A stretch of DNA of 64,000 bases from Gp6-AA45 sp035652075 (GTDB taxonomy: Bacteria; Acidobacteriota; Vicinamibacteria; Vicinamibacterales; CAVVIG01), in contig DASREL010000065.1 in assembly GCA_035652075.1 (NCBI GenBank), positions 41,222 to 105,221 on the forward strand, in the 5' to 3' direction. A program made the position numbers and the translations under genes. Below, piece after piece: positions 50,287-57,715 of this stretch (position 1 is its first letter; each line of letters starts with the position of its first letter). The notes under the pieces were generated by a model. That model had not been told where the DNA came from and did not search any database. It was given only the letters and a program-made list of their open reading frames with translations.

Positions 50287-52545
50287 TCACCGTTGCGCCG
50301 TCGTGGTCCTCGCGGCGTCCGGCTTCAAGTACTTCGCGATGAAGTCGCTCATCCGGTTGAATTCGTACAGATAACGCTTGTGCAGCAGCGGCTCATGCGT
50401 GTCGTCCGTGTAGACGATCAACTCATACGGCACGTTATGCGCGCGGAGTAACTGCACGAGGCCCGTCGTCTGCGAGAACTGCACGTTCCGATCGTCGTCG
50501 CCGTGCACCAGGAGTACCGGCGACTTCCATGTGTCGATGGCCGAGATCGTGGACGACTGATACGACACGTTGTCGGGATCGAGCGAGTTGCCCCACAGGT
50601 GGACGCCGGCCATGTCGACGCCGACCTTGAAGACGTCGGAGTTGCGGGCGAGCGCCTGCGATGTCAGCACGCCGCCGTAGGACAGGCCCCAGATACCGAC
50701 GCGGTTCGCGTCGACATCGGGCCGCGACTGCAGATATTGTCCGCCCGCAAGCACGTCCTGATATTCCGCGTTGCCGCGTCCGCCGGTGTTCGGCGCCGTG
50801 CGGAACGACTTGCCGTAGCCGATGCCGCTTCGATAATTCACCGACATCACGATGTAGCCTTGCGACGCCAGCCATTGATTGACGGCGTATGCGATGTGGT
50901 AGAAGTGCATGTAGTGATACCCGAGCAGCATCTGCCGCACGGGCCCGCCATGCACGAAGATGATCGCCGGCCGCTTTTCGCCCGGCTTGAGATCCTTCGG
51001 CAGGAACAGCTGATTGTGGATCTCCATCCCGTCTGGCGCCTTCGTCAGAACCAACTGCGGCACGACTTCAGCGTCCATCGGAAACCCAGTGAGCGACGGA
51101 TAGACATACTTCGCGACGCCACCTGTGGCCGGCACGATGCCGACGCCAAACGGACGCTTCGCGTCGCCGCCGAGCACGGCGACGTACTTGCCAGACGCGA
51201 GCGCCGCCGGATACGTTTCGATCGTCTCGCCCTTCGTCAGTTGTTCGGCCGTACCGCCACCGATCGGCGCCTTCCAGATGTGCCGATGCTCGATGTCGCC
51301 GGCATTCGTCATGTAGAAGAGAAAGTGACCGTCCTTCGACACGCTGATGCTTTCGACCTGGCCGTCGCCTGGCGTCAGCGTCACCGGTTGCGGTTGCGCA
51401 TTCGACACGCTCATCGAATACCAGCGCGTCCATTCCTGCGGCTCCGCCTCGAAGATCACATGATCCGCATCGGTCCAGCGGATCGCGTTGATGCCGGCAA
51501 ACTCTTTGTCATCCTTCTGGTTGTGCCAGAACTCCTTGCCTTCGCCGGTTGCGACGTTGGCAACCCAGAACGAGAGGTTGTAGCCGCCGCTGAACTTGGC
51601 GTTGTAGAGACCAGGACGGTTATCGCGCGGGCCTTCGTCGGACTGCGCTCCACGGCCTCGTCCGCCGCCACCACCACGACCTCCACGTCCACCATTGCGC
51701 AACGCGTTCAGCGGGTTGTACGCAGGACCGTCAGGATTGCCGATGCTGCCCTGCCCTTGGTGCGCCTGTTCACCGAATGGGGTGCCGGGGCGACGGATGA
51801 AGGCGATGCGCGTGCCGTCTGGTGACCAGGTGGGGCTGGTGTCGTGGTCGACGCTCGGCGACAGGAACGTCACCGATTTCGATCGCGTGTCATACACGCC
51901 GATGAACGAATGATCGGTGCGGTTGCTGACGAACGCGATCTTCGTCCCATCAGGCGACCACACCGGGTTCGAGTTGTTCCCCCAAGCCTTGACGAGCGGT
52001 AGGCGGGGTCCTTTGGGACCCGGCACCGGCGGGTCCGAAAGGACCTGCCCTACGCGGTAGCTGTAGATCTGTCCATCCTTCGCGAACACGACCGTGTGAC
52101 CGTCCGGCGACAGCGCCGGCGTCGTCACCTCGCCGATCTTGCTCGCGACGCCGCCAACCGTCTTTACCGCCCACACCGTGCGATCCGCGCCCGTCGGCGC
52201 GCCGGTCGGATTCGCGACCCACCCCTCGCGATTCGGCTGTGTGCCGCGCACGAACGTGACGACGCTTCCGTCGTCAGAGATCGAGACATCCTCGAGCTCG
52301 TAGCCGTCGTCCTTCGTGAAGTTCGTCAGGCGAACGGCCTTGAACTCGGGCGCAACGGCGGTGTAGACGTTTCGCTGACCGTGTTCGTACGCGCTCCACG
52401 CGATGCGATCCACGCTTTTCGCCGACACCACCTGCGTTGGATAACCGGGCGCAAGAAATTGTTCGACGGTGGGCGCGGTCGACGACGATGGCGCCGCGAC
52501 CAGCGCGACGGGAACGACCAACAACGCAAGCATGATCTTTTTCAT
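50287..52545 (-). CDS. Secreted S9 prolyl-oligopeptidase/DPP-like peptidase
   Basis: The product is 752 aa. Signal peptide ends ALVAAP, then a PD40 propeller (VWSPDGTKIAFVSNRTD, TWSPDGTRIAFIRR) with a Gly/Arg-rich loop. The C-terminal alpha/beta hydrolase has the nucleophile in IWGLSYGGVLTS, the acid in VHGDDDRNV and the His in YTDDTHEPLL. It should remove dipeptides from external peptides. Within the propeller the segment VGQVLSDPPVPGPKGP is encoded by a 55-bp DNA palindrome and looks like an in-frame insertion. Confidence 0.9.
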   Translation of the reverse strand: MKKIMLALLVVPVALVAAPSSSTAPTVEQFLAPGYPTQVVSAKSVDRIAWSAYEHGQRNVYTAVAPEFKAVRLTNFTKDDGYELEDVSISDDGSVVTFVRGTQPNREGWVANPTGAPTGADRTVWAVKTVGGVASKIGEVTTPALSPDGHTVVFAKDGQIYSYRVGQVLSDPPVPGPKGPRLPLVKAWGNNSNPVWSPDGTKIAFVSNRTDHSFIGVYDTRSKSVTFLSPSVDHDTSPTWSPDGTRIAFIRRPGTPFGEQAHQGQGSIGNPDGPAYNPLNALRNGGRGGRGGGGGRGRGAQSDEGPRDNRPGLYNAKFSGGYNLSFWVANVATGEGKEFWHNQKDDKEFAGINAIRWTDADHVIFEAEPQEWTRWYSMSVSNAQPQPVTLTPGDGQVESISVSKDGHFLFYMTNAGDIEHRHIWKAPIGGGTAEQLTKGETIETYPAALASGKYVAVLGGDAKRPFGVGIVPATGGVAKYVYPSLTGFPMDAEVVPQLVLTKAPDGMEIHNQLFLPKDLKPGEKRPAIIFVHGGPVRQMLLGYHYMHFYHIAYAVNQWLASQGYIVMSVNYRSGIGYGKSFRTAPNTGGRGNAEYQDVLAGGQYLQSRPDVDANRVGIWGLSYGGVLTSQALARNSDVFKVGVDMAGVHLWGNSLDPDNVSYQSSTISAIDTWKSPVLLVHGDDDRNVQFSQTTGLVQLLRAHNVPYELIVYTDDTHEPLLHKRYLYEFNRMSDFIAKYLKPDAARTTTAQR
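51999..52053 (-). repeat. 55-bp palindromic element inserted in the S9 gene
   Basis: Two small hairpins (GGGTCC-TTTG-GGACCC and GGCGGGTCC-GAAA-GGACCTGCC) lie head to head inside an outer GTAGG...CCCTAC palindrome. It is in frame and keeps the protein intact. A shorter copy lies in the RsgA gene. Confidence 0.75.
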
Positions 52546-52579
52546 AGCTTCCAGCCTCTAGCCTCTAGCCTCTAGCCCC
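52546..52579. repeat. TAGCCTC 7-bp tandem repeat
   Basis: About four copies of TAGCCTC. The repeat holds the 5' leader of the S9 gene, gives the DinB gene its last codons (GLEARG) and supplies its TAG stop. A related short copy lies inside the flippase gene at 18431. Confidence 0.8.
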
Positions 52580-53058
52580 CGGTAATACGCAATCATGTCC
52601 AGGGACTGGGGAGGTTTCACACCCAACTGTCGCAGCATCGTCGTGATCTGTCCGCGGTGATAGCTCGCATGATTCACGACGTGTTGCACCATTTGCCAGA
52701 TCGGCGACGCGCCTGGCGCTCCGCTCAGCAGCTTGTACTCGATGACGCGGTTCACGTCACCGATAGCGTTCACGAACGCGCGCATCTTCGTTTCGTGTTC
52801 CGCCCAGGCGCTCTTGAGCGACGCGAGATCGGCAAACCGATCGGAGGACACGAGCGCGGTCACCACCCGGCCTTGCCAGCGTTCGTACCACGCCCATTCC
52901 GCCGCGTAGATGTGCGTCAGCGTGTCGCGGACCGACTTGAAGCTGTTGCCGAGATCGCGGTTGTATTGATCGCTCGACAACGTGTCGACCGCTTCGAGGA
53001 CGCGATCGCGCGCCCAGTAGTGGTAATCGAGCATCGTCTGCAGGTCTTGCACGTTCAT
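52558..53058 (-). CDS. DinB-family protein
   Basis: The product is 166 aa. The four-helix bundle keeps all three metal His positions expected for DinB/YfiT: DTLTHIYAAEWAWYE, then HVVNHASYHRGQITTML. Such proteins are metal-dependent thiol transferases or of unknown activity. Its ATG overlaps the cyclophilin stop (ATGA, 53055-53058), so it is the second gene of that operon. The C-terminus runs into the TAGCCTC repeat. Confidence 0.85.
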   Translation of the reverse strand: MNVQDLQTMLDYHYWARDRVLEAVDTLSSDQYNRDLGNSFKSVRDTLTHIYAAEWAWYERWQGRVVTALVSSDRFADLASLKSAWAEHETKMRAFVNAIGDVNRVIEYKLLSGAPGASPIWQMVQHVVNHASYHRGQITTMLRQLGVKPPQSLDMIAYYRGLEARG

Positions 53059-53612
53059 GGGATGATCCTCGCTCGAATGATGCGATCCAGCCGCGGGTAC
53101 TCGCGGTCGAGGAACGCGTTGCCGCCGTCGAAGAGCGGCTGCTGCTTGCCGGCGCGAATGCCGCCACCGGAATTTTCACCATATTCGCTGTTCAAGGCGT
53201 CGGCGACGTCCATGCCGGATATCACCTGCCCGAACGGCACGAAACCCTGCGCGTCCTGATACGAGTTGTCTCGCAGGCTGATGTAGATCTGCGTCGTCCG
53301 TCCGTTGGGCACAGCGAATGCGAACGCCACCATCCCTTTGACGACGGAATGCCCCGTCGACGGATCGTCCGGGATGGTGCGTTCGCGCCATTTGGCGGCG
53401 ACCTTCGGATCGCCGTTGATGCCGAATTGCGCCCACTGTCCTTTGACGACGCGGAAGAAACGCGTGTCGTCGAAATATCCGCTCGTGACCAGCTCGTAGA
53501 ACCGATCGGCACCGTTCGGCGCCCAATCGCGATGCACCTCGATCACGATCGGCCCCTTCGTGGTATCGAGCTGCACGCGAAACAATTGCAGCGCGAGCAA
53601 CGCAAACAGCAT
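53055..53612 (-). CDS. Cyclophilin-type peptidyl-prolyl isomerase
   Basis: The product is 185 aa from the ATG at 53612, supported by a TACAAT box 6 nt upstream. A signal-like N-terminus (MLFALLALQLF) precedes the cyclophilin barrel: TTKGPIVIEVHRDWAPNGAD, YFDDTRFFRVVKGQWAQFGI and GFVPFGQVISGMDVADAL. The usual catalytic Arg region is FFRVVKG; the Trp of the ligand pocket is replaced. It would help fold exported proteins. Confidence 0.85.
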   Translation of the reverse strand: MLFALLALQLFRVQLDTTKGPIVIEVHRDWAPNGADRFYELVTSGYFDDTRFFRVVKGQWAQFGINGDPKVAAKWRERTIPDDPSTGHSVVKGMVAFAFAVPNGRTTQIYISLRDNSYQDAQGFVPFGQVISGMDVADALNSEYGENSGGGIRAGKQQPLFDGGNAFLDREYPRLDRIIRARIIP

Positions 53613-53618
53613 CGGCAC

Positions 53619-53624
53619 ATTGTA
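53619..53624 (-). promoter_or_regulatory. Putative -10 box (TACAAT) for the cyclophilin operon
   Basis: On the minus strand TACAAT precedes the ATG at 53612 by 6 nt with no Shine-Dalgarno. It lies between RsgA and the cyclophilin gene. Confidence 0.45.
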
Positions 53625-53644
53625 AGCAGGCCCGACGGGCGGCG

Positions 53645-54640
53645 CTACGTGCGACCGCGATCGCGGTGCAGCGCTTTCTGCGCCTGGTGCACCTGCTTCC
53701 ACTTGCGCTTGTGCTCTGCCGCGGCCGCTTTGTCGCTCTTCCGTTGCTCGAATGCGGCCTCGCGCAGCAGTCGACGGTAGTGCTCCAACCGGTCGGCCGC
53801 GAGCGTTCCCGAATCGACTGCGCCGCGGACGGCGCAGTCAGGCTCCGTCGTATGCTGACAATCCGCGAAGCGACACTGCTCCGCCAGTAAAGCGATGTCT
53901 TCGAACGACTGATCGACGGCGTCTTCGTCGACCCACAGCTGCAGCTCGCGTAGTCCGGGCGTATCGATCAAGAACGCACCAGATGGCAACTCGATCAGCT
54001 GTCTCGCCGTTGTCGTGTGCCGTCCTTTGCTGTCAGACTCGCGCACCCCGCCTGTGCGCTGCCGGTTCTCACCCAGCAGGGCGTTGACGATCGTGGATTT
54101 TCCCACGCCCGATGGTCCCATCAACGCGATGGTGACGCCGGGCTTGAGATACGGCTCCAACGATCGGATGCCGGGTCCTACATCAGACGGCGGGTCCGAA
54201 GGGACCCGCCCTACCGTCGCGTGCACGTCGACGAACGGCAGCCGCGCGCGCAGCTCGCCGAGCGCACTGTCGACGTCGTCGATCAAATCGGCTTTATTCA
54301 ACAACACGACCGGCGTCGCACCGCCGTCCCACACCGCCGTCACATAGCGCTCGACGCGACGGGCGTTGCGATCGTGGGTGAGCGACACGACCACGAACAC
54401 GACGTCCACGTTCGCTGCAATCGCCTGCTGTCCGCCGCCGGGCGACGTCCGCGAGATCAGACTTTGCCGCTCCACAACACGATGGATGATGCGATCGGTA
54501 GCCTCGACCCAGTCGCCGACGACCGGAAAGTCGGTTGGTGACTTCGCTTCGTGACGAAACCGGCCGCTGACTTCGACCCAGCCTTCAATACCTGACACGC
54601 GGTACAAGCCGCGTTGTTCTTCGATAACGCGTAGAGACAC
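53645..54640 (-). CDS. rsgA: Ribosome small-subunit GTPase RsgA
   Basis: The product is 331 aa from a GTG at 54640 with GGAGG 6 nt upstream. The circularly permuted GTPase order is clear: NKAD (115-118), then GPSGVGKS (175-182), then DTPG (226-229). The N-terminal OB-fold and the C-terminal zinc site (Cys256, Cys261, His263, Cys269) are present. RsgA assists late 30S maturation. Between G4 and G1 the segment VGRVPSDPPSDVG (about 143-155) is encoded by a DNA palindrome and is absent from typical RsgA as far as I recall. Confidence 0.92.
   Translation of the reverse strand: MSLRVIEEQRGLYRVSGIEGWVEVSGRFRHEAKSPTDFPVVGDWVEATDRIIHRVVERQSLISRTSPGGGQQAIAANVDVVFVVVSLTHDRNARRVERYVTAVWDGGATPVVLLNKADLIDDVDSALGELRARLPFVDVHATVGRVPSDPPSDVGPGIRSLEPYLKPGVTIALMGPSGVGKSTIVNALLGENRQRTGGVRESDSKGRHTTTARQLIELPSGAFLIDTPGLRELQLWVDEDAVDQSFEDIALLAEQCRFADCQHTTEPDCAVRGAVDSGTLAADRLEHYRRLLREAAFEQRKSDKAAAAEHKRKWKQVHQAQKALHRDRGRT
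54189..54214 (-). repeat. 26-bp palindromic element inserted in rsgA
   Basis: Perfect 9-bp stem GGCGGGTCC / GGACCCGCC around GAAG, followed by CTAC. It matches the right half of the element in the S9 gene, and is translated in the same frame (VPSDPP here, VLSDPP there). Confidence 0.8.
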
Positions 54641-54654
54641 GTCGGACCTCCAGA

Positions 54655-54687
54655 AAATGCAAATTGCTAAAGGCGAATTGCTAAATG
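54655..54687. repeat. AATTGCTAAA word repeat in the rsgA/phosphotriesterase intergenic region
   Basis: Two close copies of an AATTGCTAAA word separated by 4-6 bp lie upstream of rsgA. The remaining intergenic sequence to 54813 holds TACACT and TATAGT (54783-54792), a probable promoter for the gene at 54814. Confidence 0.6.
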
Positions 54688-54813
54688 GAAGGTCCGCGAG
54701 GCTGGCTAGCGCGAGGCGGACCCGTCCCACACAAGATCGAACGACGCTCTCATGTAGACAGGCCCTCCTTCGGCTGAAATCTTACACTATAGTTTCGCAG
54801 GAGTTGTGGACGC

Positions 54814-55962
54814 ATGCCGAACAGAGAATGGTCTCGACGCGATGTTCTCCAGCTGCTTGGATTGGGAGCGGTCGCAACCGCGTGGCCTGCCGCCGCGGAG
54901 GCGGCCGGCCCGACGTTTCCGAAGGGCGCCGTCATCCGAACAGTGCTGAAGGATTACGCTCCAGAGGAGTTCGCTGGTGCGGCGACGCTGTTCCACGAGC
55001 ATCTCTCCTTCGCGCCCGATTTCATGACACGGTGGACGCGCTATGCCGCCGAGACGCGTGCCGCGAACGGCCTGCCGGTAGCGGGTGCCGGACGTGGCGC
55101 CGCCGCGGGCGCGGGACGCGCGGGAGGCAGCGCACCGCCGGCCGCGCCTGCCGGGCCGTTCTTCATGCAGGACACGCCGCTGATGGTCGACGAGCTCCGG
55201 ACCGCCAAATCCGAGGGCATCGGCTGCATCGTCGACGGCGGGCACCCCGACATGGGACGCGACATCAACGCGCTGCGCGAGCTGTCGCGCGAATCGGGCA
55301 TGCCGATCGTCGCGGGCGCCGGTTTCTACACGCAGCCCTTCTACCCTACCGACATCAAGACGATGAGCGAGGAGCAGATCGCGCATGCGCTCATCAAGCA
55401 GTGCGAAACCGATCCGGTCGGTGTGTTCGGCGAAATCGGCTCCTGGGACGACATCAGTGCCGACGAACGCAAAGTGTTTCGCGCGATCGGCAAAGCCCAT
55501 CTCGCCACCAACCTCTCGATCTTCACGCACACCGGCATCCCCGGCAAGTCGGCGCTCGAGCAGCTCGACATCCTCGAGGATGCCGGGGTCAAACCGAACC
55601 GGATCGTCATTGGTCACCTGGGCAATCTGGTCGATCCAAACGTGCAGGTGCAGAAAGCGATCTGCCGGCGCGGCGCGTTCATCGGATTCGATCGGCAGGG
55701 TGGACCTGGTGACGCGCAGCAGGTACCGATGGTGATGGCGCTGCTCGAAGCTGGATTTGCCGACAACCTGATGTTCTCGGCCGACATTTCAAGCGCGGCG
55801 CAGATGAAGAAAAACGGCGGACAGGGTTACGCGAAAACGTTGACCGTGTTCGTGCCGAAGATCAAAGCGGCCGGCGCGAGCGACGAGGTCCTGCGGCAGA
55901 TCATGATCGACAACCCGCGGCGGTTCCTCGCTTGCGTGCCGAAGAAGCCGCGGAAGTCGTAA
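54814..55962 (+). CDS. Tat-exported phosphotriesterase-like metallohydrolase
   Basis: The product is 382 aa. The Tat signal is SRRDVLQLLGLGAVATAW. The PTE-type TIM-barrel has His61 and His63 (FHEHLSF), a bridging Glu207 (GEIGSWD) in the place of the carboxylated Lys of true phosphotriesterase, His239 (FTHTG), His268 (IGHLGN) and Asp324 (FSADIS). Glu in this position is also seen in the E. coli homologue PHP. A Gly/Ala/Arg-rich insert (about 90-115) is lineage-specific. The substrate is likely a lactone or ester. AGGAG lies 10 nt upstream. Confidence 0.85.
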   Translation: MPNREWSRRDVLQLLGLGAVATAWPAAAEAAGPTFPKGAVIRTVLKDYAPEEFAGAATLFHEHLSFAPDFMTRWTRYAAETRAANGLPVAGAGRGAAAGAGRAGGSAPPAAPAGPFFMQDTPLMVDELRTAKSEGIGCIVDGGHPDMGRDINALRELSRESGMPIVAGAGFYTQPFYPTDIKTMSEEQIAHALIKQCETDPVGVFGEIGSWDDISADERKVFRAIGKAHLATNLSIFTHTGIPGKSALEQLDILEDAGVKPNRIVIGHLGNLVDPNVQVQKAICRRGAFIGFDRQGGPGDAQQVPMVMALLEAGFADNLMFSADISSAAQMKKNGGQGYAKTLTVFVPKIKAAGASDEVLRQIMIDNPRRFLACVPKKPRKS

Positions 55963-55969
55963 CGGCGCG

Positions 55970-56743
55970 CTAGCGCGCGAAGTCTTTCTTGCCGATCTCG
56001 GGGTTGATCAGAATCTCGTCGAAGATCAACTCGTCGACGATGCGGCCGCCTGACATCGTCGTGATGTGAAACGGCAGCTTCAGGCCGCCGACGTCGCGGC
56101 GGTCCGCAAACGTCATCGTTTCTTCCTGCGGACTCGCCGGGTAGATCAGCGTCTTCGGCATGCGGTCGGTGCTGTCGACCGTCAGACGCGCACGAAAGCC
56201 GTCAGGACCGCTAATCTCCGCCACGTTGGGTTCGCCGCGTCCTTCCGCCGACGCCGCCGTCCTCGCCGAGACGCGAGGATCGATCGCGCCGCCGGTCAGG
56301 CCCGCCGAGTGAAAGATCATCGACACGTCCGGCGTCACGTACGTCGCCGCGCCAAGCAGCAGCCGCGCGAGGCGCAGACGTTCATTCTTCAGGATCGCAT
56401 TGCGGAGATTGTCCGGCGGCAACGAGACATTCGCGCCGGACGTGATCGCGTTCAGAATCGTTTTGCCCGCGTACCCGGCGCGCTTCGAGTCGGTCGCCGT
56501 CGCGTCGATGCGCAGGTAGTAATCCGGAAAGAGAATCTTGATGTCGACCGCGCACGAGATCAGCGAGCCGTTGAAATCAACTTTCGACTTGCCCTTCATC
56601 TCGAGCGTCTTGAGCTTCGAGACGTTGCCGCCGACCGCCATGCGCGCGTAGCGGACGATGTCGGCGACGTTCGGGTCGGACGCCTGGTAGTTATCCTGGG
56701 CGAACATCAACACGCCCAACAGGAGGACGACAACGGCCTTCAC
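55970..56743 (-). CDS. Secreted LolA-like protein of unknown function
   Basis: The product is 257 aa. The signal peptide (MKAVVVLLLGVLMFAQ) is followed by a helix and a large antiparallel sheet: KLKTLEMKGKSKVDFNG, IKILFPDYYLRIDATAT, RDVGGLKLPFHITTMSGG. This resembles the LolA/LolB or outer-membrane-lipoprotein-sorting fold. It is the third gene of the TonB-receptor operon, and its ATG overlaps the TPR gene's stop (ATGA). A role in moving a hydrophobic ligand is possible. Confidence 0.65.
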   Translation of the reverse strand: MKAVVVLLLGVLMFAQDNYQASDPNVADIVRYARMAVGGNVSKLKTLEMKGKSKVDFNGSLISCAVDIKILFPDYYLRIDATATDSKRAGYAGKTILNAITSGANVSLPPDNLRNAILKNERLRLARLLLGAATYVTPDVSMIFHSAGLTGGAIDPRVSARTAASAEGRGEPNVAEISGPDGFRARLTVDSTDRMPKTLIYPASPQEETMTFADRRDVGGLKLPFHITTMSGGRIVDELIFDEILINPEIGKKDFAR

Positions 56744-57711
56744 TTGATGCCTCCCAGTAATTCTTTCGCATTTGCTGCTTGAGGTCCGTCCGGCGCGAGG
56801 GCGAGATACTTCTCGAGATCGGGCTTCGCGTCGACGCTTCGCCCGAGCTGCACGAATGCATACCCGCGATAAAAGTACGCGTCCGGCGCATCCGGAAAGC
56901 GCGCGATCACGCGGCCGAGGACGACGATCGCGTCGGCGTTTCGACGCTGCTTCAGGAGCGCCACGGCACTATTCAGCAGCAGCGAGGGATCCGTAAGCGT
57001 CGACTCGTCGATGCGCGCGACGTACGCGGCGGCGCGCGTGTAGTCCTGCAGATCAATCGCCGTCGCGTGGGCCAGCTGCAGCAGCACCGGATCGTTCGGG
57101 TTGCCGGCCAACGCGAGATCCAGGTACTTGAGCGCCTCGGCGTGATTCCCTTCGCGTCCGTGCGTGAACGCGATCGCGCGGTTGATCCCGGCCAGCTCGG
57201 GGTGCGCGGTGAGCACTTTCATGTACTCTGCGCGTGCATCAGCGTTCTTGCCCGCCTTGAACAACGCATCGGCCTGCGTCAGGAGCTCTGGTGCGTTGTC
57301 ACGCTTCAACGTCACATTGAAGCTGTTCTTCTTGTCTTCGACCGTCAGGTCCTGCTTGACGGTCACGAAATTCGGCGCGTCGACCTGCACTTTCCACAGG
57401 CCGGCCTTGATGTCGTTGGCCGAGTACTCGCCGTTCTTTTTGGTGGTCGCGAAGAAGCCGTCGTTCGCCTTCGCGAAAATGAACGTGACGCGCGCCTCGG
57501 CGATGCCTTTGCCCGCCTCGTCGGTCACCTTGCCCGAAACGACGGCGCTGCCGCGCCACTCGGCGACTTTCTTCAGGTTGAATGAATCGCCGGCGCGCAT
57601 GCTGCCGCCGCCGCGCTGCGCGAACGCCGGCATCGCGACGACGAGAGAGAGCGCTGCAAGAAAAAGGGGCCGGGCTGTGCGCCCGGCCCCCTGGGATACC
57701 CACGTGCTCAT
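56740..57711 (-). CDS. TPR protein with carboxypeptidase-regulatory-like domain
   Basis: The product is 323 aa. Order: signal peptide (ends AMPAFAQ), a carboxypeptidase-regulatory-like beta-sandwich (VVSGKVTDEAGKGIAEARVTF), then four or five TPR units (LFKAGKNADARAEYMKVLTAHPE, YLDLALAGNPNDPVLLQLAH, AYFYRGYAFVQLGRSVDA). It probably assembles with the neighbouring TonB receptor at the envelope. Its signal-peptide codons (GAGRTARPLF) are encoded by a strong terminator hairpin (57661-57690). Confidence 0.82.
   Translation of the reverse strand: MSTWVSQGAGRTARPLFLAALSLVVAMPAFAQRGGGSMRAGDSFNLKKVAEWRGSAVVSGKVTDEAGKGIAEARVTFIFAKANDGFFATTKKNGEYSANDIKAGLWKVQVDAPNFVTVKQDLTVEDKKNSFNVTLKRDNAPELLTQADALFKAGKNADARAEYMKVLTAHPELAGINRAIAFTHGREGNHAEALKYLDLALAGNPNDPVLLQLAHATAIDLQDYTRAAAYVARIDESTLTDPSLLLNSAVALLKQRRNADAIVVLGRVIARFPDAPDAYFYRGYAFVQLGRSVDAKPDLEKYLALAPDGPQAANAKELLGGIK
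57661..57690 (-). terminator. Intrinsic terminator overlapping the start of the TPR gene
   Basis: On the minus strand a perfect 10-bp stem GGGGCCGGGC/GCCCGGCCCC with a 5-nt loop is followed by TTTTT. It lies 26 bp after the TonB-receptor stop and within codons of the next gene, so only read-through transcripts can express the TPR and LolA-like genes. Confidence 0.75.
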
Positions 57712-57715
57712 CGAG

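Noticed and set aside
51999..54214. Transcription terminators inside the S9 and rsgA genes
   Set aside because: The palindromes have no T-tract, lie in mid-gene and are kept in frame; insertion elements explain them better.
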